Of a DNA stretch of 64,000 bases, positions 44,228-54,063 are shown one piece after another. Each line of letters starts with the position of its first letter. The first letter of the stretch is position 1. The position numbers and the translations under genes are program-made. Under the pieces are notes generated by a model, which had not been told where the DNA came from, searched no databases, and was given only the letters and a program-made list of their open reading frames with translations. The stretch comes from Actinomycetes bacterium (GTDB taxonomy: Bacteria; Actinomycetota; Acidimicrobiia; Acidimicrobiales; RAAP-2): NCBI GenBank assembly GCA_021801235.1, contig JAJYYG010000147.1:1-64000 (forward strand), given 5' to 3'.

Positions 44228-46273
44228 ATGTCGACCCCCGATGCCCGACGGCCCGCTGCCGACCCGATGCCGGACAGGCGAGGGGAGTCCGAGTCGGGGA
44301 TCGAGGGCGGCGCTCCGGTCGACGATCGGGTGTCGGATGTGTTGGTGTCTGCGCTGGGACGTGTGGCGCACCGGTTGGCCGAGGAGACGGTTCCGGTCGA
44401 CTCCGGCGAACCCGGTCGTCTGCCGTGGGGGAGGCATGCCGCCGAGCACCCACCCGAGTACTGGCACTGGCTGCACCTGCATGAGCTGCGGCAGGCCCCA
44501 CCGGTGGACCTGCCGACCTCGGGTCCCCTGATCAGTGTGGTCGTGCCCGTGTACCGGCCGTCCCACTGGTACTTCAGGGAGTGCGTCCAATCGGTCATGC
44601 ATCAGACCTACGGGAACTGGGAGCTGTGCCTCTGCGACGACGGATCGGGCGACCCGGAGCTCACCGCGATCATGGAGGAGCTCGCGGCCGGCGATCCTCG
44701 CATCACCGTGATGGCGATGGCGGAGAACAGCGGCATCTCCCGCGCCACCAACCGGGCGTTGGAGGCTTCCTCGGGCGTCTTCGTCGCCCTGCTCGATCAC
44801 GACGACCTGCTCCATCCCGAGGCGTTGGCCGAGCTGGCCGCGGTGGTGTCGCGCACGAAGGATGCGGATGTCATCTACACCGACGAGGACAAGTACGACG
44901 AGCTCGACCGCCCGTTCCATCCCCACTTCAAGCCCGATTGGAGCCCCGATCTCCTTCTGGCCTTTCCCTATCTTGGACACCTGACCGCGGTGCGCCGCTC
45001 GTTGCTCGTCGCTATCGGCGGGTTCCGTCCGGAGTTCGACGGGAGTCAGGATTTCGACGTGATGCTCCGGGCCACCGAGCAGGCCCGCAGGGTGGTGCAC
45101 ATCCCGAGGGTCCTCTACCACTGGAGGGTGGTGGCCGGATCGGCCGCCGGCGACAGCGACGCAAAGCCGTGGGCCCACGCGGCCAGTCGGCGGGTGGTGG
45201 AAGACGCGCTCGTGCGTCAGGGGATCGACGGGATCGTGGATGGAGGTCCGTTCCTCGGTGCGTACACCGTGCGGCGACGGGTCCGCGGTACGCCGTCGGT
45301 CAGCGTGATCATCCCGTTTCGGGACCAGGCGGCGCTTACCGCGCAGTGCCTCGACTCGCTCGAGCGGTCACCGGGCTACCCGATCGGCGAGGTGGTCCTT
45401 GTCGACAACGGGAGCTCCGAGCCGGAGACGACCGCGCTGCGGCTCCGGCTGGCGGACCGGCCGGCCACCCGGGTGCTCGACTACCCCGGGCCGTTCAACT
45501 GGCCTGCCATCAACAACCTGGCCGCCGCGACGTGTCGTTCCGACATGCTGCTGTTCCTGAACAACGACATCGAGGCGTCCTCGGAGGGGTGGCTGCACGC
45601 GATGGTCGAGCAGGCACAACGTCCCGAGGTGGGGGCGGTGGGGGCCCGCCTGCTCTACCCCGACGGCAGGCTGCAGCACGCGGGGGTCGTGCTCGGGTTG
45701 GGCGGGGTGGCCGGTCATCTGTTCGCCGGTCTGCCGGCGAACGCGATGGGGTACTTCGGCTGGGAGCAGGTGACTCGCGAGGTGAGTGCGGTGACCGCGG
45801 CGTGCATGCTGGTGCGCCGTCCGGTGTTCGAAGAGCTGCACGGGTTCGACGAGGCCTTCGCCGTGGGGTTCAACGACGTCGACTTCTGCATTCGGCTCAG
45901 GCAGGCCGGCTATCAGGTGCTTTATACCCCGCAGGCGGAGCTCGTCCACTATGAGTCGGTAAGCCGCGGCTACTCGGGCTTCCACCGTGACTACGAGGAG
46001 TTCCTGGCCCGGTGGACCGAGGTACTCCGGGCCGGTGATCCGTTCTACAACCCGAACCTCGGACGCCTCGAGCCGTGGTGCCCGCTGCGACCGTTGGACG
46101 AGGACGAGCAGTGGTTGCAGTTGGTGGGTGGACTCACCCGGGGCAGGGTGGCCGAAGGGGAACCGGTCGATGGCGGTGCCGACCCGGCGGCACCTGTCCC
46201 CGATGTCCGGGTGCTCGTCAACGGCGTGGAGACCGCGGCTGACGGCGAATCGCCCGGAAACCTGCTCAGGTAG
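44228..46273 (+). CDS. Two-domain GT2 glycosyltransferase (rhamnosyltransferase-like)
   Basis: ISVVVPVYRPSHWYFRECVQSVMHQTYGNWELCLCDDGSGD...SVIIPFRDQAALTAQCLDSLERS...LLFLNNDIEASSEGWL. Confidence 0.92.
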   Translation: MSTPDARRPAADPMPDRRGESESGIEGGAPVDDRVSDVLVSALGRVAHRLAEETVPVDSGEPGRLPWGRHAAEHPPEYWHWLHLHELRQAPPVDLPTSGPLISVVVPVYRPSHWYFRECVQSVMHQTYGNWELCLCDDGSGDPELTAIMEELAAGDPRITVMAMAENSGISRATNRALEASSGVFVALLDHDDLLHPEALAELAAVVSRTKDADVIYTDEDKYDELDRPFHPHFKPDWSPDLLLAFPYLGHLTAVRRSLLVAIGGFRPEFDGSQDFDVMLRATEQARRVVHIPRVLYHWRVVAGSAAGDSDAKPWAHAASRRVVEDALVRQGIDGIVDGGPFLGAYTVRRRVRGTPSVSVIIPFRDQAALTAQCLDSLERSPGYPIGEVVLVDNGSSEPETTALRLRLADRPATRVLDYPGPFNWPAINNLAAATCRSDMLLFLNNDIEASSEGWLHAMVEQAQRPEVGAVGARLLYPDGRLQHAGVVLGLGGVAGHLFAGLPANAMGYFGWEQVTREVSAVTAACMLVRRPVFEELHGFDEAFAVGFNDVDFCIRLRQAGYQVLYTPQAELVHYESVSRGYSGFHRDYEEFLARWTEVLRAGDPFYNPNLGRLEPWCPLRPLDEDEQWLQLVGGLTRGRVAEGEPVDGGADPAAPVPDVRVLVNGVETAADGESPGNLLR

Positions 46274-46348
46274 GAGCGCGGCACGACAACCGTGACCGTC
46301 GACCGGAACCGGACTGACGACCCGTCGGTGCGAGAGACCCGCGTTGGC

Positions 46349-46412
46349 ACTCTCGAGACGAGAGTCAGACCTACGGATCGTGCCGGTATCGGGCAACCCG
46401 ACACCGGCACGA
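46349..46412. terminator. Two consecutive hairpins: ACTCTCG-aga-CGAGAGT (46349-46365) and a 10+5 bp stem with one mismatch, TCGTGCCGGTaTCGGG-caa-CCCGAcACCGGCACGA (46378-46412)
   Basis: Read directly; in the gap between convergent genes. Confidence 0.75.
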
Positions 46413-46423
46413 TCCCGGTTGGA

Positions 46424-47293
46424 TCAGAGCCCAGCGCTCTCGACCAGATTGACCAGCGCCTGGTATCCGGCAGCGTCGGGATGGAACGAGTTGGAAGTGG
46501 GGAACGTCACCCCGTTGATCCACGGGTTGCCCGTGCACACCGCATGGGAGGCGAACGCCGCCCGGGGGTCGACGAAGTGGAAGCCGTAGGCGGCAGCCTC
46601 GGACTGGATCACCGAGTCCAGCTGGTTGGCGCCCTGGTTCATCTGTAGCGCCTCGTTCTGGGTGATGAACAGCGTGCCCCTGAACGGACACACCGTTCCG
46701 CTCGGGTCGAAGAGCATCGGATAGCCGACCACGTCCACCCGGGCCGCCGGGGCCTTGGCGGCGATGGCGGAGTAGAGCACCTGGAGACTCTGGGCCAACC
46801 CGTTCGCGATGCTGGCCTCTCCGCTGTCGATGGCCGCCTGGCAGGGGTCGTATCCCCAGAAGTCAATCCACCCCTCCTCGGCGCAGGTCTGCAGGATGTT
46901 GGCGAACCCGACGTTGTCCCCCCCAGCCGAGACCGTCACGAACGTGGTCGACGCAGTAAGCCCCGCGAGCTGGCTGCCGACGACCTGGGAAGTGGTCGCG
47001 CCGCTACAAGCGGCAAAATTGAGGCTGAACCCTTTGCTATTGGCAATGATCGGGGCGTAGGCGAGAGGACTCCGTTGGCAGGTCCCGCTGCTCGCGTAGT
47101 AGTCGTTCGTCCCCACCCCGGCTGCGTAGGAATCCCCGAGTGCCGTGTAGGACTGGACGGTCGAAGCGCCGGCTGTCGATGCCTGCAGGCCCAAGCCGAC
47201 CATCCCGGATGCCGCGAGTGTGGTGACGATCGCAAACCTGGAAGCGATCCCCAACGCGGTCGTCTTCCCCCTCCAGCGACTGTACATGCGCAT
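46424..47293 (-). CDS. Secreted SGNH/GDSL-type hydrolase
   Basis: Signal peptide; YTALGDSYAAGVGTNDYY, SAGGDNVGFANIL, DAAGYQALVNLV (GDS, GGDN, D-H-type blocks). Confidence 0.88.
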   Translation of the reverse strand: MRMYSRWRGKTTALGIASRFAIVTTLAASGMVGLGLQASTAGASTVQSYTALGDSYAAGVGTNDYYASSGTCQRSPLAYAPIIANSKGFSLNFAACSGATTSQVVGSQLAGLTASTTFVTVSAGGDNVGFANILQTCAEEGWIDFWGYDPCQAAIDSGEASIANGLAQSLQVLYSAIAAKAPAARVDVVGYPMLFDPSGTVCPFRGTLFITQNEALQMNQGANQLDSVIQSEAAAYGFHFVDPRAAFASHAVCTGNPWINGVTFPTSNSFHPDAAGYQALVNLVESAGL

Positions 47294-47376
47294 GACGCAC
47301 TTCCTTTCGGAGCCCATACCTGGCGATCAGGCGGCCCTCCGGCATGCTAATGAGAGGTCAGGTGGCGCTCAACTAG

Positions 47377-47395
47377 TTGGCAAGCCAGTTGCCAA
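47377..47395. promoter_or_regulatory. Inverted repeat TTGGCAA-gccag-TTGCCAA upstream of the SGNH hydrolase gene
   Basis: Perfect 7-bp arms between the YfhO-like gene stop and the hydrolase start. Confidence 0.45.
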
Positions 47396-47461
47396 GCAGG
47401 GTGCCGTTGTGACGATGCGTCGCGCGCGATGAGCGTCAACTGGGGGCGGTTCATGTGGAGG

Positions 47462-49939
47462 TCATCCGCCGACTCGAAGCACCCGACGGCTGTCTCGTCG
47501 AGGGCGCCCCCTGGTGCGTCGGAACAGGGTCCATGCCATGGGCACCAACAGGGCGAGCAACGCCGCCAGGGCCAACAATGATGCCGGGTATTCGAAGGGA
47601 GGGAGGAAGGTGAAGCGCACCACCGACCTCCCGGCCGGGATCGCGATCTGCTGGAAGAGTCCCGGAGGCCCGGAACGATCCAACCGCACCGCGACGGCGT
47701 GCCCGTCGACGGTCGCCGCCCACCCGGGAAGCTCCTGCACCCGGCGGACGAGGAGAGCGGGCCTGGCGCAGGTGACCGTGGCCTCGTCGGCGCCGTGGCC
47801 CACCACTGTGCAGTCCGGTGCCACCGGCCGGGACGCACGGGCGGTGAAGATCGGGCTCGGATGGGGAAGCTCCCAGACCTCGGCGAGCTGGTCGTGCTCC
47901 ACCAGCCGGGGGCCGGCCGGCCACGGCGCAGTTCCAGGGAGTGGCCACGGCTTGCCCTGGAAGTCCGACCCGTACTGGTTCTCGACCACGTACCGCACGC
48001 CGAGCGCCTCGTAGGAGGCGAGGTTGCGCGAGAGCTCCGCAGCGGCCGACGGCAGGGAAGGGTTGACGAGCTGGCTGGGATCGAGGATCCCCGTCCGAGT
48101 ATTGGGGTCGAGGTGGAACTTGAACTCATCGGAGAACGCCTTGGGGATGGGGAGGTCGATGACCTCCAATTGCCCGATGCCGAAGTAGGACCCGTAGTCG
48201 GGTTGGATGGGTCCGAGGGTGGTGAAGCGACCGCTACCCAGGTGGGCCTGCAGGTAGGCGACCGAGCCGGTGACCAGACCGGTCGGTGCGGGCGCCGAGA
48301 GGGCGGTGAACCCGAACAAGCCGATGCTCTCGACGGTGATCGCACCGGCCATCACCACCCGGCCCCGTCTTCTGGTTCGTTCCGAGCGGACACCGCGTTG
48401 ACGGCGACCGGCCCACCCGGCTCCGACGACCAAGAAGGCCAGGACGACAAGTGCGCCGCCCAGGCTGACCACGACGAAGTGGTGTCGCGAGGCGGCAGTC
48501 GTTCCCGTGGGGCCCGTGGCGTTGGTGAGGAGCGACCACGCGTCGGACGCGGCCCACACCGAGAGCACCCCGGTGACCGCCGCGGCCGCGACCATCACCC
48601 TGGGCCGGGTGTGGTTGCGGGCGAGGTCGTCGAGGCCGAGGGCGGCCAGGAGCATCACCGCCAGTTCCCACGACGGGTCGGCATACCGGTAGAAGGCGGT
48701 GAGACGGACTCCGGGGATGTCGGCCATCACGGTGACCAGGGGCCGGAACCCGTAGGTGCGGAGCACGCAGACCGCCACCCACGATCCCAGTCCGACCCGG
48801 AGCAGGCGGAGGCGCCGTCCGACCAGTCCGACCAGACCGGCGGCGACGAGGGTGACGGAGAGGAACCCGCCGACGTTTCCCCAGATGCTCCCCAAGGTAT
48901 CGACGGCACCAGGGGTGGAGAAGGCGAAGATCGGTCCGAGCGAGTAGGGAAGCAGGACTTGTGGGAGGCCGGAGGGTGGGAGGGAGACATGGGCGAGCGC
49001 CCCGCTGTGCGAACCGATGGATGCCGAGGGGAGGTAGGTCACGAAGGCGACCAGCAACGGCGCCGCCAGGGCACCACCGACGACAGTGCCGGCGGCCAGA
49101 CGGGCCAGGTAGGGCCGCAGGGCCGGGTGGTCGCCGTCGACCGCACGCAGTCCCGCCCACAGGGCGACCAGCAGTCCGTCGATGAAGGCAGTCTCCGGGA
49201 AACCGGCCAGGATCGACAGGGCCAGGGCGGCCGCCAGCAGCCGCCAGCCGCCACGCCGTCCCTCCGCTGCGGCCTCCCGGGCGCGCTCCACCCCGAGGAG
49301 TGCCAGCGGGAGAAAGGCCACGGGTCGGAACGGGGCGTGGGCGAACCAGGCGAAGGTGCCGCACAGGGCGAAGGCCGCGCCCGCAGCGGTCGACGCGCTG
49401 CGACCGATGCCGAGCCGCCGGGAGAGGAAGTACGTCGACCAGCCGGCGAACACCTCGAGGAGCACCTGGAGGTAGAGGAGCCCGTCGTGGAGTGCCAGGA
49501 GGAGCGTCGGGGGGAAGAACGCCCCGCTCTGCATCTCACCGGCCAGTGGAGCTCCGATGCCCTCGTACGGGTTCCACCAGGGGATGTGGCCGTGGAGCCA
49601 GTCCATGGCGGCCAGGTGGCCGAGCGCCTGGGTGGTGTACCCGGCGTTGGGGTCGATGTACGGGAGTCCGGGGAGGACGCCGGCAGGGAGGTGAGGGGTG
49701 AGATAGGCGTCGAGCACGAGGGGGTTGGCGGTGACCAGGTGGGAGAGCTCACCAAGGTTGGCGACGACCACCGCGGCGGCGATGACGAGGAGGGGCACGG
49801 CGGAGCACGGTCGGTCTGCCCAGGCCCGCCGGAGTGCGCCGGGGCGCTGTCCGGGCGGGTTGGTGCACGCTCCCGGCTCGGAGGGCCGTTGGGCGGGCGC
49901 TGGCGACCGCATGGGGGCTCCACCCGGTGCGTCGCGCAT
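47462..49939 (-). CDS. Large polytopic membrane protein, YfhO-like
   Basis: Many TM segments, PWWNPYEGIGAPLAGEMQSGAFFPPTLLLAL, C-terminal LLVRRVQELPGWAATVDGHAVAVRLDRSG...AIPAGRSVVRFTFLPP. Confidence 0.8.
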   Translation of the reverse strand: MRDAPGGAPMRSPAPAQRPSEPGACTNPPGQRPGALRRAWADRPCSAVPLLVIAAAVVVANLGELSHLVTANPLVLDAYLTPHLPAGVLPGLPYIDPNAGYTTQALGHLAAMDWLHGHIPWWNPYEGIGAPLAGEMQSGAFFPPTLLLALHDGLLYLQVLLEVFAGWSTYFLSRRLGIGRSASTAAGAAFALCGTFAWFAHAPFRPVAFLPLALLGVERAREAAAEGRRGGWRLLAAALALSILAGFPETAFIDGLLVALWAGLRAVDGDHPALRPYLARLAAGTVVGGALAAPLLVAFVTYLPSASIGSHSGALAHVSLPPSGLPQVLLPYSLGPIFAFSTPGAVDTLGSIWGNVGGFLSVTLVAAGLVGLVGRRLRLLRVGLGSWVAVCVLRTYGFRPLVTVMADIPGVRLTAFYRYADPSWELAVMLLAALGLDDLARNHTRPRVMVAAAAVTGVLSVWAASDAWSLLTNATGPTGTTAASRHHFVVVSLGGALVVLAFLVVGAGWAGRRQRGVRSERTRRRGRVVMAGAITVESIGLFGFTALSAPAPTGLVTGSVAYLQAHLGSGRFTTLGPIQPDYGSYFGIGQLEVIDLPIPKAFSDEFKFHLDPNTRTGILDPSQLVNPSLPSAAAELSRNLASYEALGVRYVVENQYGSDFQGKPWPLPGTAPWPAGPRLVEHDQLAEVWELPHPSPIFTARASRPVAPDCTVVGHGADEATVTCARPALLVRRVQELPGWAATVDGHAVAVRLDRSGPPGLFQQIAIPAGRSVVRFTFLPPFEYPASLLALAALLALLVPMAWTLFRRTRGRPRRDSRRVLRVGG

Positions 49940-50111
49940 GGGAAAGTGTAGGCGGGACCGCCTCCGGACCGCCGTCATCGGGCGGGTCGGACTCCACCGG
50001 GCGGACTGGCGCTGGTGATGTGCGCCGACGGAGAACCGCCTACCATGCGCCGGTGGTCTTGCTCGTCCTCGGTCAGTGCGCCGCTCCACGGGTGGCAGCG
50101 GGTTCCCTGTC

Positions 50112-50738
50112 GTGAGCCCCCGGTCGCACGGACAGCCGACGCGGTCGCTCGACCTCCCGGGATGGCGGATCCGGGTCGCCACCCTCCTCGAGAGCGACTA
50201 CGAGCAGTGGCACGCGGTGCGCAGCCGGTGCCGCGAGTGGCTGGTCCCGTGGGAGCCGAGGCCGGCCGGGGCGCCGCCGGCCCCGGAGGACCGGGCCAGC
50301 TTCGTCAACCGCTGCCTGATGCGGGAACGCGAACGCCAGCTGGGTACGGGGTTCGGGTTCGGCATCTTCGTGGAGGGGAGGTTCTCGGGCGAGATCACCC
50401 TCTCGTCCGTCCAGCGCGGGCCGTTCCAGAGCGGGTCCATCGGCTACTGGATCGACCGGGACCTCGCCGGCTACGGGCTGGTGCCCGAAGCGGTGGTGGT
50501 GGTGCTCCAGTTCGCGTTCGAGTCGCTCCGCCTGCACCGGGTCGAAGTGGCGATCATCCCCCGCAACGGCTCCAGCCGGCGGGTGGCCGAGAAGCTGGGA
50601 CTGCGGGTCGAGGGCGTGGCGCTCGGGTTCCTCGAGATCAACGGGGCCTGGGAGGACCATGTCCGGTACGCCATGACGTCGGACGAGTGGGAGGCCCGGC
50701 GGTCGGAGCTGCTCTCGACCTGGTTGAAGCGGGGGTGA
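50112..50738 (+). CDS. GNAT-family acetyltransferase (RimJ-like)
   Basis: GSIGYWIDRDLAGYGLVPEAVVVVLQFAFESLRLHRVEVAIIPRNGSSRRVAEKLGLRVEG. Confidence 0.92.
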   Translation: MSPRSHGQPTRSLDLPGWRIRVATLLESDYEQWHAVRSRCREWLVPWEPRPAGAPPAPEDRASFVNRCLMRERERQLGTGFGFGIFVEGRFSGEITLSSVQRGPFQSGSIGYWIDRDLAGYGLVPEAVVVVLQFAFESLRLHRVEVAIIPRNGSSRRVAEKLGLRVEGVALGFLEINGAWEDHVRYAMTSDEWEARRSELLSTWLKRG

Positions 50739-50792
50739 CCGGTCGGCGGCGTGCCGGACCGGGTGCGAGACCGGCTGTCGGACCGGGTCCGA

Positions 50793-51839
50793 TCAGCCGT
50801 CGATCCCCCGCACCACCGCGGGCGAGTGCCGGAAGAACTGCTCGACGTCCTGCTCGTAGCGGTAGGCGGGACCGCTTTCCCCCACCGCCCGTCGGAGGTT
50901 GTTGGCCCGGGCGAAGCTGGCCACCGCACCGGCACTGGAGTACCGGTAGGTGAAGCCGGCCTCGATGAGGCGCGAGGTGTCGACACCCCGGCCGTACCGC
51001 GCCAGCTGCTCCATCTCCGCCGGGAACTGCACCAGGCCGATCCGCGCCAGCGGTGCGGCGAAGGACTGCGGCCCGAAGGGGGGGAGCGGTAGGAGGTGGG
51101 CCCCGCCGATGGCGGCCACCTCGCTCCACGGCAGCTTTCCCGCCCCGGCGACGTTGTAGGTACCGGCGACGCGGTGGCGGGTGACGAACTCCAACGACCG
51201 GACGACGTCGTCCTCCTCGACGAACTGGACGAGGGGGTCGAAGCCGGCGATGCAGGGCAGGAGCCGCCGGCGCAGGTCGGCGGTGATCGGGGTGACGATG
51301 TCGCTTCCGAGCACGTTGGCGAAGCGGAGGAGGGTGACCACCATCCCCGGGTTGTCGACGGTGAAGTCGCGGACCAGGGATTCCACCTCGATGAGCGAGC
51401 GCTCCAGCTGGGTGCGGACGGGAGCGTTCCGCTTGGTGGTCTCGCGGAACCAGGCGGGGTCCTTCTCCGACGCGCCGTAGACGTGGGTCGACGACTTGAC
51501 GACCACCTGGTGGACGGGCGTGCCCGGCGAGCCGGCCGCGGCGAGCAGGTTCAAGGTCCCGATCACGTTGATCTCGTGAAGGAGCCGGCTCGACACGCTC
51601 ACGGAGTTGGTCTCGAGGAAGGTGTGCACGATGGTGTCCACCCGGGTGGCCCGCACGATGCGGCTGAGGATGGAGTACGCCTGGTCGGCCCGGACGAACT
51701 CGGTGCGCTCGAGGGGGACTTTGGGCTCGCTGGCGCCGAGCCCCAGGATCATCTCGACGTCGGGATCGTTCTCCAACGCCTGGGCCATCCGGCCGCCCCA
51801 GAAGGTGTCGAGCCCGGTGACCAGCACGCGTCGTCCCAT
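50793..51839 (-). CDS. NAD-dependent epimerase/dehydratase (SDR)
   Basis: RVLVTGLDTFWGGRMAQAL Rossmann start; NVIGTLNLLAAAG, SSTHVYG, GTYNVAGAGKLPWSEVAAIGGA. Confidence 0.88.
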   Translation of the reverse strand: MGRRVLVTGLDTFWGGRMAQALENDPDVEMILGLGASEPKVPLERTEFVRADQAYSILSRIVRATRVDTIVHTFLETNSVSVSSRLLHEINVIGTLNLLAAAGSPGTPVHQVVVKSSTHVYGASEKDPAWFRETTKRNAPVRTQLERSLIEVESLVRDFTVDNPGMVVTLLRFANVLGSDIVTPITADLRRRLLPCIAGFDPLVQFVEEDDVVRSLEFVTRHRVAGTYNVAGAGKLPWSEVAAIGGAHLLPLPPFGPQSFAAPLARIGLVQFPAEMEQLARYGRGVDTSRLIEAGFTYRYSSAGAVASFARANNLRRAVGESGPAYRYEQDVEQFFRHSPAVVRGIDG

Positions 51840-51842
51840 CGC

Positions 51843-52910
51843 TCAGCCGAACCAGACGCTGCGGCGCTGGCGCAGCATGTCGTGGAGGGCGTCCTGGAGG
51901 GAGCCCCGGATCCGCTCGGCCTCGTCCATGATCCGGCTCTTCGAGTACCGCTCGAGGCCCTCGGCGACGTCGAACCTGATGGGGTCGAGCACCCGGATCT
52001 TCATCTTGGCCGGGAAGTACACCACGGCACCCAGGGGTCCCATCAGCAGCGCGTTGGCGGTGATGGGGAAGTACGGCACGTTGAGCGCCTTGGCCAGCCG
52101 GGCGCTCTTGAAGACGATGGGCATCGACTCCTCCGCCCCGACCACGGCGATGGGGATGACGGGGACCCCCGCGCGCATGGCGATCTCCACGAAGCCTCCC
52201 CGCCCGAACCTCCGGAGCCGGTAGCGGTCGCTGTAGGCCTTCGACGGCCCTTTGGTCCCTTCCGGGAAGACGAGTGCCAGCTGCTGCTGGTCGTGGAGGA
52301 GCCGGTAGGCGTTGTCGGGGTGGGCGGCCACACCGCCCGCCCTCGACCACAGGGTGCCCACCGCGGGGATGGTGCGGAAGAAGTAGTCGGCCATCCCGTA
52401 GACCGGCCGGCCCAGCTCCTCCTCGATCCCGTGCATGATGGCCGGCGCGTCCGAGGGGATGGCCCCCGCGTGGTTGGCGACGAGGAGCGCCCCGCCCGAC
52501 ATCGGGATCTTCTCGAGCCCCTCCCACTCGACCCGGAACCAGTGGCGGTAGAGGGGGTCGTAGAGCCGTCGCACCACGGACCGGAGGTGCTCGGAGCGTC
52601 CCCACTCGTCGACGTCGGAACGGCGGGCGTCGCCGGCGGGCGCGTCGTCGGGCCGGGCCACCGCCACCGGCAGGGGGGGAGCCGCCTCGGAGGCCGGGCT
52701 GGATCCGGAGGCAGTCCCGACGTCCGGAACCGGCATCTCGTCCCCGGGAGTGGTCGCCCGACGGCGTCGGGCATCGGCAGCCCGGCGGGTCTCGCCGGGG
52801 TGGTCTTTGCCGTCCGAGGGCCCGGCCGTGACCAGGCCTGCCTCGATCGCGTCCGCGTTCCGGGTGGCGATCGGGGAGCGGTCGGCGTCGTCGTGGCTCA
52901 CCCGGGACAT
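51843..52910 (-). CDS. PlsC-like 1-acylglycerol-3-phosphate O-acyltransferase
   Basis: GALLVANHAGAIPSDAP (NHxxxxD), FPEGTKGPSKAYSDRY. Confidence 0.88.
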   Translation of the reverse strand: MSRVSHDDADRSPIATRNADAIEAGLVTAGPSDGKDHPGETRRAADARRRRATTPGDEMPVPDVGTASGSSPASEAAPPLPVAVARPDDAPAGDARRSDVDEWGRSEHLRSVVRRLYDPLYRHWFRVEWEGLEKIPMSGGALLVANHAGAIPSDAPAIMHGIEEELGRPVYGMADYFFRTIPAVGTLWSRAGGVAAHPDNAYRLLHDQQQLALVFPEGTKGPSKAYSDRYRLRRFGRGGFVEIAMRAGVPVIPIAVVGAEESMPIVFKSARLAKALNVPYFPITANALLMGPLGAVVYFPAKMKIRVLDPIRFDVAEGLERYSKSRIMDEAERIRGSLQDALHDMLRQRRSVWFG

Positions 52911-52940
52911 CGTACCTCCGGTGGAGCGCGCCCGGTCCTG

Positions 52941-53954
52941 TCAGGTTGAACCGACGAGGGCGCCCGCCAGGGGGCCGGAACGTTCGAGTGCCCGTGCCGA
53001 CACGGCCCGCCGGGTGACGGCCAACCCGGGCAGGCCCGATTCGAGCAGGTCGGCCACGGCCTGGATGCCGGCCGGCTCCTCCAGGGGGAGCAGTGCGAGG
53101 ACATCCCCGTCGACCACCGCCACCGGGATCCTGCGCTCGGGCAACGAGGCGCCGAGGACCTCAGCAGCGGCGTCCGCGACGGCGGAGCGCGTGCGGATGC
53201 CGGAGGGATCGCGGAGGGCCAGCGCCGGGACGGGCGCGGCGGCATGGACTCCCAGCCGGAAGCCGACCACGTCCGCCAGCATCGAGACGGAGTCGTGGAG
53301 CGGGTGCACGCTGCTCCCGGCGACGTGCTTCCAGTGGACGGGGACCTCGGTCACGGCGAGACCCAGCCGGTGCGCCAGGGCCAGGATCTCGACGTCGAAC
53401 GCGAACCGGTCGATGGGCACCAGGTGGAAGAGCAGTCGGCCGACGGGGGTCCGGAACCCCTTGAAGCCGCACTGGGTGTCGTGGAGTCGGAGCCCGGTCC
53501 CCATGGTCACCAGCCGGTTGAACGCGCCACCCATCAGCGACCGGACGACATAGCGGTGCTCCACCATCGACCCGGCCAGCGCCCGGGATCCGATGACGAC
53601 GTCCGCCTCCTCCAGGCCGCTCAGCAGCGGAGCCACCGCCCGCGGGTCGATCGCCATGTCGGCGTCCATGAACGCGGTGTTGGCCCCCCGTGCCAGGGCG
53701 AGGCCCGCCCGGACGGCTGCCCCCTTGCCCCGGTTGGCCGGACAGCGGACCACCCGGTGGTGGGGCGTCGGCGCCAGCAGCTTGCCGGCCGTCTCCGCCG
53801 TACCGTCGGTGCTCCCGTCGTCCACCAGCAGGATCTCGGTGCGATCGAGGTCGACCGCACCCTCGTCGACCGCCACGTCGAGCCGGCGTATGCCCTCGGC
53901 GAGGCGGTGCGCCTCGTTGTAGGCGGGGACGACAATGGTGAGGTCGAGGGCCAC
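52941..53954 (-). CDS. GT2 dolichyl-phosphate-type glycosyltransferase
   Basis: LTIVVPAYNEAHRLAEGIRRLD, LVDDGSTDGTAETA, NRGKGAAVRAGLALARG, FMDADMAIDPRA, DTQCGFKGFR. Confidence 0.93.
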   Translation of the reverse strand: MALDLTIVVPAYNEAHRLAEGIRRLDVAVDEGAVDLDRTEILLVDDGSTDGTAETAGKLLAPTPHHRVVRCPANRGKGAAVRAGLALARGANTAFMDADMAIDPRAVAPLLSGLEEADVVIGSRALAGSMVEHRYVVRSLMGGAFNRLVTMGTGLRLHDTQCGFKGFRTPVGRLLFHLVPIDRFAFDVEILALAHRLGLAVTEVPVHWKHVAGSSVHPLHDSVSMLADVVGFRLGVHAAAPVPALALRDPSGIRTRSAVADAAAEVLGASLPERRIPVAVVDGDVLALLPLEEPAGIQAVADLLESGLPGLAVTRRAVSARALERSGPLAGALVGST

Positions 53955-54063
53955 GGCGATCCGACGTTAGACGGTGGTCGCGGCCCGGTGGTCGCGACGG
54001 TTCCGTGAAGTCGCACTCCGGTGGGCGCTCCCGGGCGGGCGGCCACCCGGGAGCGGCTCCCGG

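Noticed and set aside
42193-47293. Complete polysaccharide biosynthesis cluster
   Set aside because: Only scattered glycosyltransferases and a hydrolase; no polymerase, flippase or chain-length regulator recognised.
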